Positions 22,490 through 32,899 of a DNA stretch of 64,000 nt are shown here, one piece after another (positions within the stretch are counted from its first letter, which is position 1; the number at the start of each line of letters is the position of its first letter). Below the pieces are notes generated by a model. It made no database searches. It was not told where the DNA came from and saw nothing but the letters and a program-made list of their open reading frames with translations. The stretch lies in assembly GCA_021234155.1 (NCBI GenBank), contig JAJEKV010000003.1, positions 19,886,386 to 19,950,385 on the forward strand, given 5' to 3'. Position numbers and translations under genes: made by a program. The DNA is from Isoetes taiwanensis (Eukaryota > Streptophyta > Lycopodiopsida > Isoetales > Isoetaceae).

Positions 22490-25222
22490 TTACAATGTTA
22501 TTGGGAGACTGGCCATAATTTTTTCATGGGTCTCCTGTGAAATTCTGTACATGTCTGTGCCTTCTATTTTTTCCATATCAATTTTAGGATATCTTACCAC
22601 ATGGCTGTGCACGGAGGCTTCGAATTGTTTAGTGAGCAACATGTACTTGAAATTACCCAAGAATTGATAATACAACCCACTTAAGATAACCTCATGCACT
22701 CCAAATTTTTGCCCCCATCCATCTTTGTATGAATCTTCAAGTGTGCATTTGGGTTACGTGTGTACTTGAGGATGTGAAGTCCACACCCCTCAATTGTCTA
22801 CCTCGCATTCCTTTGCAAAATTGTCACCTACCTCTACCAAATTACTGATCCATTCATTGGCTTGTTCAAGAGTCTCCTTTTTCTTCTCAACTCCACGGTT
22901 TTAAGTCGGTTACCTCCCACTTTCCAAATCTACGTATTGATGCGGGGAGTCCCAATTATGATCCATGCAAAACAAGCGAGAAACATGCGGGCATCTATGA
23001 GCAAGCCTGTTTGGTCTACTCCTGGCGGCAGTGCGATCTGATTGAATCTTCTTTGTGCCTTTGAGTGTTTCAATTTCATATTCTTCCATGTTTGCCACAA
23101 CAAAGCGGGGTTCAATTTCCCAAAAATATCTTTTGATCTCATCTGTTTCATCAACTAGTATCTGGCTGAAATATGTACACGAGAAATTTTACAATATCTT
23201 TAGCATGTCTCGGTTGCACACCATTGGGTTTGAGTTGTTCCTTACTTAGCGACCTTTTGATAACAAAGCACACGCACCATCATGTTCACCTTTACCATGA
23301 GCAGTGGCAAAGTAGTTCCACACTATTTCCTTGTCATTGATTGTGAAGTACACGCCTAAGAAAAAAAGGTTTTCTGACTTGAATTGTGATGAGCGACCAT
23401 CACTCCAAACCCAATGCTTCTCATACTCTATTTCTGTTTCTTAAGCCATGCAACATGCTTTTGTAGGCGGTGTTCCACAAATAATGAGTCATGCACTTTA
23501 TCATCGAAATGTAAAAGTGAGTCTCTTTTATGATCTTCCTACCATTGTTGAGTCTATTCTCGATCGCTCCAACCTTACGTTTTTTTTTTTTCTTCTTTGG
23601 ACAGTCTTCTTCATGTCCGCACAGGAACAGGAATATCAGCACTTTTGTCATGTCTATATGTTATGTGAACAAGTATAGAAACTTGAGTGCGTATGCGGTG
23701 CATTGACCGGGGCTCATTACGGATCTTGATTTGTAATTTTACGCAAAGTCAATAAATGGATACAATTGTATCTTTCGGAAATGATGACACCTGCTTGTTT
23801 TAAACTGATTGGCCTGCCAATGTGCTATGTAATTGTGTGGAACAAAATCTGATATTACCTTCTTCACTTCCTCTTGAAACTCTTTGGGACTTCTCTCATT
23901 CTGTACTAATCTCAAGACAGGTTTGTACCTCAAAGCCTTTCTTGGATCCCTGAATTCTCTGTCCTGGTCCACAGGTTGCTTTTCAAATGTCTTCCAAGTA
24001 ACTAGTACTGAACCCGTGCCATCCATTTCCTGTGGACATTTTCTAATTCTATCAAACCCACATTTTTTACACGCCAACATCAAGCAGTTATGATCAAACC
24101 ACTCCTCATCATCACCTTTCTTTGCCGGACCACTTGTCTCCATAAATCACTGGTGCACTTGATTGTATGCTCCTTGGTGCACATTTTGGGCCGGGCCACA
24201 AATCTCCCGATGGCGGTTGCAATTGTCATGAACTCCACCCGACTTTCTCAGGCTGTTCAATCGCATGATGTATTCAAAATTTCAAGTGGTAGATGCAACA
24301 AACATGTATGCCTCTCACGCATCCTCCTTACAAAACTTCGGTTTCAACCTCTCAAAAGTGCGCAATACAATTTTGATATGAGGATTCTCTCTCTCTAAAC
24401 TGAGAGGTAGAATTGCAAGCTAGGGGAAATCGTGTGAATGCCAAAAAAAATGCTACATATAATGAACCCTACAATATAGGATGAATACTTACTTGGTGAC
24501 TTCAAGAAGGTGAATTGGATGTTCCATCTTTATTCTGTCTCGATACATACCTCCTCCACGTCTTTCTTGTATGGAGAAACTCTTGTATTTTCTCGTCGAA
24601 CTTGATAACATGACTTCTCTATTGTGATCTAACATGCTATCCATCCGCTTCCTCCTCCGAACATTGACCAAGGTCCTTCCCTTTGTTAGCTTGCACCCTT
24701 CTTTGAAAAGCATTTGAAATTGTTTTTTACGGAGTCTTGAGCAATCTGGCCACTTCTGCTTGATTCAATGGCTTGACACCATTTGTACCTGCTGCTGCCA
24801 TTATCAGGGTGGACTTCCTTGCATGAAGCATGTCATGATTCCTCTCAAACTTATGTTCTTGCATTGTTTCCTTCAAATTCTTCACCATTTGCTTTCGGCC
24901 ATAGTAACACGCTTAGATTTCTTTTTATAGAAGCAATTGGTAAATCCCTTGCCCTCCAAAGAAGACTGTCAAGGATACGGCCTTTGTCATTGTCATCAAC
25001 ATTTGTACTAATTTGGTTGAATACTTCATAAATTTCTCCTGAAATTTCTCTTATTCTGCGGTCACTCAGTCTCAATTTCTTATTCTTCTTTGAAGGCGAA
25101 TCTTTAGAAGGGGAATTCTTCTTCATTGCTACTTTCTTTGCATACAATCTCTGCCTCTGATCTCTCTTGCTTGCTGCATCAATGGCTCTGTAAATTGAAT
25201 GGGGAGAGGAATTGGGTTTCAT
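22490..25222 (-). pseudogene. decayed DDE-type transposase-like gene
   Basis: Read from 25222 down: a basic N-terminal region with SPSKDSPSKKNKK; a helix-turn-helix-like QAEVARLLKTP (about 24745-24780); a segment RVSP-KKDVVRHRI in mixed frames; a Cys pair CKKCG near 24070; and FVPHNYIAHWQANQFK. Then come three acidic motifs: DFA-NY (about 23750, with a stop where Glu is expected), WSDGRSSQFK (SDG at 23396-23404) and AHGKGEHDG (about 23278-23300). The C-terminal part ends GLYYQFLGNFKYMLL, stop at 22490. I recall the set DFAENY, SDG--QFK, HGKG--DG from a widespread unnamed family of transposase-like proteins; the three Asp are candidate catalytic residues. Frames change at least six times and several stops interrupt it. 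Orientation and position fit the transposase of the enclosing element. Confidence 0.6.
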
Positions 25223-25335
25223 CTATCCCGGATTTCTGTGTATTGCAAAATTGGTGAGGGCAAATTGTTGAATTTCGGTTCAGGCAATTCTTGGAAACAA
25301 TTAGTCCCTCCATTTTGCTTGAATTCAAGATGGGT

Positions 25336-25364
25336 TAGCCCGCCATCCAGGAATATGGCGGGCT
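25336..25364. other. perfect 11-bp stem hairpin
   Basis: TAGCCCGCCAT and its exact reverse complement are separated by 7 bases. It lies upstream of the minus-strand transposase-like gene, inside the right end of the transposon, and is GC-rich compared with its surroundings. Confidence 0.7.
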
Positions 25365-25526
25365 ACAGGCATTCATGTTTCCGGCACCAAACATGTTCAT
25401 GATTCTCTCAGCCTGTCATTTGACGGGCCCGCACCCTACATGTCAATACTTCAATCACGCACGTCGTGTTTAAAACACACCGATTTTAAGCACTTGTAAG
25501 CGGCGTTCGGACGGTGATTTCTGCTA

Positions 25527-25547
25527 CCCAGTACCGATTTTGCACCC
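25527..25547 (-). repeat. right terminal inverted repeat
   Basis: Reverse complement begins GGGTGCAAAATCGGTACTGG. It is followed on + by AAAT, the same four bases that precede the left end. Confidence 0.72.
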
Positions 25548-25687
25548 AAATATGCTCCAAGGAAGACATCATTTTCGAAATTAATAAGACCTCGTATCAT
25601 TTGGAAACCTATTGCTATTGTCTTTTTTTTGTTGAATCCCAACCTCACATGCAACTTGAGTTCTTGCTGAAGATTCCTTTAAATGCC

Positions 25688-26232
25688 CTAAGTTTCTATA
25701 TAGACGCTCATAGATTCCCTCGATACAATCTCCTTTCATGAAGGTTTAAGTTAAACCCATTCTCTTGTTAAAATACTAATTATATAGCAATTACCTCACT
25801 TAGAACATTATCTACCATTCAAAAGCTCACTGTTTGAGATCACTACAATAAAAAATGCCAAGTTTCACGCGAGAAGTTTGTTTCTTAGTTCATAATGGCC
25901 GTCCTAAGAGGTTTATTTCCACTTTTAACCCTCTTCTTAAAATACAATCTCTACCAATCAAGACGTCAGCATTCTTCATAAAAAACAATCCAATGTCATG
26001 GCAAGTTCTAAGTTTCTGCATAGACACTCATAGATTCCCTCGATACAATATCCTTTCATGAAGGTTTAAGTTAAACCCATTCTCTTGTTAAAATACTAAT
26101 TATATAGCAATTACCTCACATAGAACATTCTCTACCAGTCAAAAGCTCACCATTTGAGACTGCCATAATAAAAAATGCCAACTGTCACGCGAGAAGTTTG
26201 TCTCGTAGTTCATAATGGCCATCCTAAATAGA
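25688..26232. repeat. direct duplication with 320-bp spacing
   Basis: About 220 bases starting CTAAGTTTCT at 25688 recur at 26008 with few changes (shared phrases: ATAGATTCCCTCGATACAAT, ACGCGAGAAGTTTGT, TCATAATGGCC). Weak echoes of the same sequence (TCCAATGTCATGGCA) occur at 18600-18870, on the other side of the transposon, so the target itself was probably repetitive. Confidence 0.75.
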
Positions 26233-28466
26233 GATGACACTGAGGAATTTATTGCTGTTGCCTTTTTGTTTTTGAATCAAAATTTTACATGCAACTAGAG
26301 TTCTTGTGGAAGATCACTACAATAACATCACACCTTCTTTACAAAAATCAAGGACCATCATTTTGCCTTCACCCTTTAATCGATGATCTAGATTAAAAGC
26401 CCCAAATAAGGCGGTTGTTTTGGTGGAGTACGACGTCACTACATTTGAGTCCTCAATTCTTCCATCGAATGTAGCCTATCTCTATCAACATCCCCACTAA
26501 ATGGAGTTTACACTAAGGGGTTTATTGCTATTGCCTTTAATAAATATCATAATTTTGGCTTATCCAAAATAGAAGAAACCAATGTCAAGATCCAAGCTGA
26601 ACTTCTGTGTTCTACCCATTTCCCAACCTCCCTTTAATATAGTGCTAATCCACTAACCCCAAAAGATATACATCTCAAGTTTGATACTGCTGTGACTCAC
26701 ACTATGTATACATCTGTTCCATGATCCATTCTTTCTATTATCAAAGAACTCGCAGTTATCATAAAACAATTTTGCTAAATAAAAGATGGAGAATACATCC
26801 TCGCCATTTAGCTTCGTTGGATTGTTGTGTAGTAGCAAAATAATGGATGTGTTGGTATAATCAGGGTCAAGTTTGCTTATTTGACATCCACAAATATTTT
26901 TTTTTTAATGTCCACCACATGCATTGCTACAAAATCTTGTAAGCATTATGCTGTCCCAAAAATCGTCATTGCAAATAGCATCTAGCCATATCATCATGAA
27001 ATCTTAGCCTCTTTTCTAGAATGGCCCTACCGGGGTGATAATGCCTTTGGGAATATCTGCATCTTATATGACACTTTTCGTTTATTCTATGAACGAAGAA
27101 GCTTTAATAAACAGCAGTGAACTTTTGACTGTTAGAACTTCTAATAATCAATAATTCAATGTCTTGCAAAGTGTCACGTTGAAAGCTCGTTTCCCAAACT
27201 TGTGAAGTTTTATTTGTGAACTTCCTGTTAGTATAGTAATCAGTTTCCTCTACATGTATATTTCTCAATGTAATTTGTTGGTGAAGGGCGTTAAGCCGGA
27301 CAATTTATTGCTTACCTGTTTTATGGCTTATGCATTTACCCAGTTCCTGGCTAACTTGCATTTGGTTCCACTGCAGGTAACCAAACTTGTTTCTCCATGT
27401 GAAGTTTTTGCATTTACAATGTTCCAGTATTGTGAGTGATTTAGAAAAATGTAATAGGAAAGCAAATTTATCTGTTTAGAGCCACCTTAATAAATGGTGC
27501 ACCTTTTATTTTAAATGCAAACGTGAAAAATAGGTAAACAATGAATTACATAGTCCTAATGTCTATACGTAAAGATAGCAGCATGCTTGGTATTTCTTTC
27601 TTTTTGCAGAAAGATATACTGCTTTGAATAATGAAACAGGAAAGCTTGAGCATCTTATGAAGGTCCATGAAGCAACCACCATCCATGAGTATTCATGTTC
27701 AAAATGAACAGAAGGCAATAAAGAATAACCAGATAAAAGTTGAAAAAAATTGTATTACCACATGTTTTTCATAGATGTGATAGCATTGCATCATGCCAAG
27801 ATGCTCGCAATGCTTACATCCTACTCATATTTCTTTGCCATGCTTTCAAGCTATACTTCTTAAGCTGACCAACACTAAGTTGCAACCAGCAATAAGAATG
27901 GGATTGTTCCACATATCTTGTTTCATTTCTGCGTGCATTACCATGGTGAGCTCTGTTGCATGCTAGCATAAATTCAAGTACACGGATGCTCAAGTGCTTG
28001 CTACACTAGCATGTTACATAATGGAGCAAAGAAAATATTGAATTCATATAATTAGCTCCTGATAAGTTTCTAGCAATGCAACTGGCCTAGTAGCCACTCC
28101 ATCATATGTGAAGGAAACCAAGAATCTTGAAATAATAACGTTAAAGATGAAACATTCTTGACAAGGAAGTGATGCTTCCTTCACTAAAGTGGAAAATGAG
28201 ATCAGCTGAGTTTAATTCGTTCCATGCATCATAAGTCTTCATAGCTAGCTGCTATAGGAACTATTGCTTGCACCAATTACAATGCGCTCTACTCACTTGA
28301 AACATATATGCTTAACGCTGCCCAGCATGATATCACAATCTACTTCTGCTATCGATGCCACAAAACATCTACTCCGGTTCCAATTTCAAAAATTTAAAAC
28401 TGCTTTTAACATTGCACAAGAAAATAAAAGCAGATAAGCAGCGATAGCAGTGAAACAACTTACAAG
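26233..28466. other. intergenic, no gene recognised
   Basis: Mixed AT-rich sequence. Short open frames have no family signature. It may include downstream sequence of the minus-strand fragment cluster starting at 28467. Confidence 0.4.
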
Positions 28467-28885
28467 CTAGCTTTGTTGGATTGCAGAAGCTATGTCAGAA
28501 ATAGCTATGTTAGCAAGTTTCTTAGCCTTTAAAGTGGTCTTGGCATGTTGTGCCAGACTAGTTAGGTGTCTGAACTTCTTCCATCTGCAAGGAATCCTCT
28601 CATTATAATTTATATATAATTTTCATATTTTACAAATGCATTCATTAAAATAATAATAGCAACAAACCAGACATTGCAATACAAACCAGACATTGCAGGG
28701 ACATGGACCTACATTCTTGTGTATAAACCCTAAGGAGCTCTTGATTTTCCTTCAACACGCCAGTAAAATAATCGTAAGCCACATTTTCTCGACTCCTTTG
28801 ATCCTCTTTCATATCTTCCGAGTTGCCTGATTCTTCATCTTCATCATCCTCTTCCTGGCAATGCAAACTCCTCAGAAACTCAAAA
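28467..28885 (-). pseudogene. C-terminal exons of an unrecognised zinc-finger-like protein
   Basis: On the minus strand an acidic frame (SFFEFLRSLHCQEED, then DEDEESGNSED) leads to KENQELLRVYTQEC. It can be spliced to 28584-28467 (WKKFRHLTSLAQHAKTTLKAKK, stop at 28467), the acceptor TTGCAG lying just upstream. A CLVC pair follows the first part, and a HAKT His sits in the second, which loosely suggests a C2H-type zinc site. A 17-bp direct repeat lies at 28659-28695, near the possible donor. The 5' side fuses directly with a subtilase fragment near 28885, so this is part of a chimera. Confidence 0.3.
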
Positions 28886-29320
28886 AAGCTCTTGGCACTC
28901 GGCTGTTTTTTGGTTTTTATGTACTTCTTGATTATGCTGCTAGATGCATAACCTACAAAGACACTTTCATGGGGAGCGAGATGACTATCTGGGATCAGCC
29001 CCTTCCCATCTGTCGCCGAATTAGCAAGAATCATTCCTCTGCCTCTTGCAGACAACACAACGCCGCCTTTCTTCACCCGTGGGTTGTTTCCCTATCACAT
29101 AACACTATCTTCCCCTAGACTAGCTTTGAATCTAAAGAGCCAGCCAAAGAGAGGCTAGAACTATATGTATCGGTTCTGTTCTTAGTCAAGAAGGCATCTC
29201 CAGCAAACCTTATAAGGAGCCACTACCAAATTCTCACTTTGCTATCTTCCGCAACTTTCTCCAAAACTTGAGAGACATTAGTTGTAGGGCTACTGACTTT
29301 TCCAACTTTGACTTGGACAG
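28885..29320 (-). pseudogene. subtilase fragment, PA-domain part (copy A)
   Basis: Minus-strand pieces read GKIVLCDRE followed by VKKGGVVLSARGRGMILANS and DSHLAP, then ASSSIIKKYIKT. This is the protease-associated domain of plant subtilisin-like serine proteases (family pattern GKIVLCDRG, V-KGG-V--AGG-GMIL-N, DSHLLPA). Stops and frame changes interrupt it. None of the catalytic residues is in this fragment. It is fused on its 5' side to ferrochelatase exon 2' at about 29320, out of frame. Confidence 0.7.
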
Positions 29321-29700
29321 GATAAATCTAGCAAGCGGCTCTTGGAGGAAACGAAATAGCCGAGGTAAACGAATGATATCCTATACTAAATGCCACATTT
29401 GTTAAGAACTATTAAAGTTTATATAAGGATGAACATAATTTAAAAATAAAGGGGAAAATGCTCACTGGATCTGCAAACAGATTGTACAGAAATGGTTGAA
29501 CATCATCTAACATCTCTGGACCACCCGAGTTCAATAACAACACTGCAACCTTCTCGTCATGATAGAATGCTTGTCCACAATGCCCATGCTTTGCAGAGCT
29601 CGCCACTCCAACCTTCTCGTCATGATAGAATGCTTGTCCACAATGCCCATGCTTTGCAGAGCTCGCCACGGTCCTGGTTCATTAAAGGCTGGTGGAGTCA
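29321..29700 (-). pseudogene. ferrochelatase fragment, two exons (copy A)
   Basis: Minus exon 29700-29466 encodes [13 protein letters not shown], then [20 protein letters not shown] and LFADP. The donor is GTGAGC after the ADP codons, and the next exon 29380-29321 continues in phase with DIIRLPRLFRFLQEPLARF. This is the N-terminal part of plastid or mitochondrial ferrochelatase, the enzyme that inserts iron into protoporphyrin to make haem. The usual NLGGP is NSGGP here. A 63-base block of the first exon ([13 protein letters not shown] region) is tandemly doubled. The active-site part is absent. Confidence 0.8.
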
Positions 29701-30352
29701 CTAAAGTAAAATCTATTTTGTACAACTTCAGGGGAAATTTTCTTATAAAGTGGGAAACTTTTGGCATAATTATGACTGCCACTATTAGATGCAGAGTCTG
29801 TTAGTCTAGGTCATAATCCAAATGAAGTGCTACACCCATTAAATCCCACTTTGCTCTGAACTATATTTACGAGCCCATCAGAAAAGTTTCTCAGTCTGTT
29901 AATTCACTCAACTGATAAACCTGACTAGTTGGTTGGCACAGCAACTACATTAACAAATTTATATTAAAGGTATGTATGCAGATTCAATATAGTTGACTAC
30001 ACTATGTTTTTAAATTAAATTCTTGTGTGGCACATGCTGTAACCACCATAGCAGATATCACACAATGTGAGGCAAAAGAATGTCAAGGCACTTATAACAT
30101 TCAAGTTCTCCATTAGAGGGTTGTACTTTACATCTTGTATTTGAGATATTAATAACGGACTTATATGTATCTCTTACAATGACGAGAGTCGAGGTGACAA
30201 GAAAATCATGTGCCATATGTTCACTAGTAGTGGAGAAGTAGGCCTTTAGTGGCAACAACCCTCTACCTTCAATTTACAAGTTTAATAATGCACTTCTAGG
30301 TGCATTCTATACACTTGGGCCAGTTGAAAATTTTAATGATGACTAAATTTCC

Positions 30353-31478
30353 TCACCTTTTTACAATCCATCTCTTGCCAGATGTTCTAAAGCCACCTAA
30401 ACCTTGATCGCTACTTTCACCGCTACTCTCAGCTCCACTTACATATAACTTCTTACTACTGAATAACTCGGCATTTGTCCGATACTCCAAGCCAAAAGCG
30501 GATCATCAATTCCTCTAATTCCTCTAATTGTAACCGATAGGTGGCTTCTCCCTTCTTCGATGAAGCAATAAACGAGTCATCTTTCTTTGCGTTTCTTTTT
30601 TTTTTTATTTGTAGGTGCTCATTTATGCGAGTAATACTTTTTCTATAGGCTCAAGCTGCCACGGTGAAGCGGTAAGCTTGACATCATTCACTACCCGAGA
30701 GCGGATAAAATCAGGTTATTTGTGAAGCATTATACCTCATAAGATTCTTTCAAGGTGAAAAAAAATGTTTGCATGTTGTAAAACCATTATAAGCATTACT
30801 TGTTCACCACCACTGAATACGATGTCTTGGAAACTCTGCTTTACACTTGTATGAATAGTGCCAACATTTGGGATGTGATGCCGCAAAATTGCCCGCCTCT
30901 CACTTTCTTTGATTTCATCAGGATCAAGAGGTGAGTCAATTGATGCGTAGTCCGAAAGAACAGAAACACTACCATAGCCTGGTTCAAATAACAGTTGATA
31001 AGGCCTTGCTGGAAATATGTACATGTGAGCTACCGCAAAGCAATAGCCATCGCAAGGAAACATACACTGATGTCTTAACAATAATCAGCTAAATATTTAG
31101 TCTATTATAATTTTTATTTTGAACGGAAAATCATATCCTGATGGAGTCGTTGAGATGTTAAACAGGATCATTGGCAATTCTAGTCTACGGTTGCATTTAC
31201 AATATTGTGGGCTTATTTTCAAAGGATTATGCTAATCAATGAATTGAAAGATGTAGTCACTCATATATATGCAATGCTGAAGAACCTTACCTCTATGCAT
31301 ATGATGAAATCCTGCAAACTTGCTTGCAACTTCATCCCTTCAATAGATGATACGTTAATGGCACCTGAACCAAAAAGAACTGCTATGCATACACCTTGCC
31401 ACCAAGTTGCAAATACTATAGCTTTGAATGAAATGAATTTTGCCAACGACTTAATTTCATGAAGTTCGTCCTTAATAT
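30353..31478 (-). pseudogene. LAZ1-like (DUF300/TMEM184) C-terminal exons, copy A
   Basis: Three minus exons match the C-terminal half of plant LAZ1 proteins, tonoplast membrane proteins with a DUF300 domain. Exon a, 31478-31291, has SLAKFISFKAIVFATWWQG and ends DFIICIE before GTAAGG. Exon b, 31050-30800, has HMYIFPARPYQLLFEPGYG and SVLSDYASIDSPLDPDEIKE. Exon c, about 30692-30353, covers the tail. Lesions: the acceptor before exon b is CG instead of AG, exon b is 2 bases longer than in copy B, and exon c is frameshifted. No N-terminal exons are present. Confidence 0.75.
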
Positions 31479-31950
31479 CCTCTTCCTGGCAATGCAAACT
31501 CCTCAGAAACTCGAAAAAGCTCTTGGCACTCGGCTGTTTTTTTAGTTTTTATGTACTTCTTGATTATGCTGCTAGATGCATAACCTACAGCACTCGCCGG
31601 AAGCAGATGACTATCTGCGATCAGCCCCTCCCCATCTGTCGCAGAATTAGCAAGAATCATTCCTCTGCCTCCTGCAGACAACACAACGCCACCTTTCTTC
31701 ACCCGTGGGTTGTTTCCCTATCACATAACACTATCTTCCCCTACACTAGCTTTGGATCTAAAGAGCCAGCCAAACAGAGGCTAGAACTATATGTATCGGT
31801 TCTGTTCTTAGTCAAGAAGGCATCTCCAGAAAACCTTATAAGGAGCCACAACCAAATTCTCACTTTGCTATCTTCCGCAACTTTCTCCAAAACTTGAGAG
31901 ACATTAGTTGTAGGGCTACTGACTTTTCCAACTTTGACTTGGACAGGATA
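31479..31950 (-). pseudogene. subtilase PA-domain fragment (copy B)
   Basis: Near-identical to copy A over KKGGVVLSAGGRGMILANSA and DSHLLPASAVGYASSSIIKK, here closer to the family norm. A one-base change in a T run breaks the frame after KYIKTKK. The last bases (reading HCQEED in another frame) join directly to LAZ1 exon a at about 31478. This marks the duplication junction. Confidence 0.7.
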
Positions 31951-31960
31951 AATCTAGCAA

Positions 31961-32325
31961 GCGGCTCTTGGAGGAAACGAAATAGCCGAGGTAAACGAAT
32001 GATATCCTATACTAAATGCCACATTTGTTAAGAACTATTAAAGTTTATATAAGGATGAACATAATTTAAAAATAAAGGGGAAAATGCTCACTGGATCTGC
32101 AAACAGATTGTACAGAAATGGTTGAACATCATCTAACATCTCTGGACCACCCAAGTTCAATAACAACACTGCAACCTTCTCGTCATGATAGAATGCTTGT
32201 CCACAATGCCCATGCTTTGCAGAGCTCGCCACTCCAACCTTTCGTCATGATAGAATGCTTGTCCACAATGCCCATGCTTTGCAGAGCTCGCCACGGTCCT
32301 GGTTCATTAAAGGCTGGTGGAGTCA
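31961..32325 (-). pseudogene. ferrochelatase fragment, two exons (copy B)
   Basis: Counterpart of 29321-29700, with exon 32325-32092 and a following exon reading DIIRLPRLFRFLQ. NLGGP is intact in this copy. The second unit of the internal 63-base duplication has lost one C, so its frame is shifted. Otherwise it is nearly identical to copy A. Confidence 0.8.
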
Positions 32326-32899
32326 CTAAAGTAAAATCTATTTTGTACAACTTCAGGGGAAATTTTCTTATAAAGTGGGAAACTTTTGGCATAATTATGA
32401 CTGCCACTATTAGATGCAGAGTCTGTTAGTCTAGGTCATAATCCAAATGAAGTGCTACACCCATTAAATCCCACTTTGCTCTGAACTATATTTACGAGCC
32501 CATCAGAAAAGTTTCTCAGTCTGTTAATTCACTCAACTGATAAACCTGACTAGTTGGTTGGCACAGCAACTACATTAACAAATTTATATTAAAGGTATGT
32601 ATGCAGATTCAATATAGTTGACTACACTATGTTTTTAAATTAAATTCTTGTGTGGCACATGCTGTAACCACCATAGCAGATATCACACAATGTGAGGCAA
32701 AAGAATGTCAAGGCACTTATAACATTCAAGTTCTCCATTAGAGGGTTGTACTTTACATCTTGTATTTGAGATATTAATAACGGACTTATATGTATCTCTT
32801 ACAATGACGAGAGTCGAGGTGACAAGAAAATCATGTGCCATGTGTTCACTAGTAGTGGAGATTGGGCCAGTTGAAAATTTTAATGATGACTAAATTTCC

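Larger units (their letters stand above)
18880..25547. mobile_element. DNA transposon with two convergent gene blocks, about 6.7 kb
   Basis: The left end begins GGGTGTAAAATCG (18880). The right end, reverse complemented from 25547, begins GGGTGCAAAATCG. The first 21 bases agree at 18 positions. AAAT lies directly outside both ends (18876-18879 and 25548-25551), as expected for a 4-bp target duplication. Inside, on +, lie a decayed coiled-coil/RING-like gene and an FCP1-like phosphatase gene; on -, a decayed transposase. The two blocks converge on a spacer rich in GTGCTTA. Related AAGCACTT words sit just inside both ends (near 18926 and 25487). A 4-bp duplication is known for Sola1 and Sola2 transposons among others; I could not compare sequences, so the superfamily is open. 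The transposase is broken, so this copy is not autonomous. Confidence 0.72.

Noticed and set aside
23448..23678. Plus-strand open frame with a Phe run
   Set aside because: It is antisense to the decayed transposase, whose motifs continue through this interval on the minus strand.
25336..25364. Hairpin as a transcription terminator or as the end of the transposon
   Set aside because: Plant Pol II genes do not use such terminators, and the GGGTG inverted ends with AAAT duplications lie outside it.
29531..29804. Plus-strand and alternative minus-strand open frames over the ferrochelatase pieces
   Set aside because: They are out-of-frame readings of the ferrochelatase exon and its 63-base duplication.
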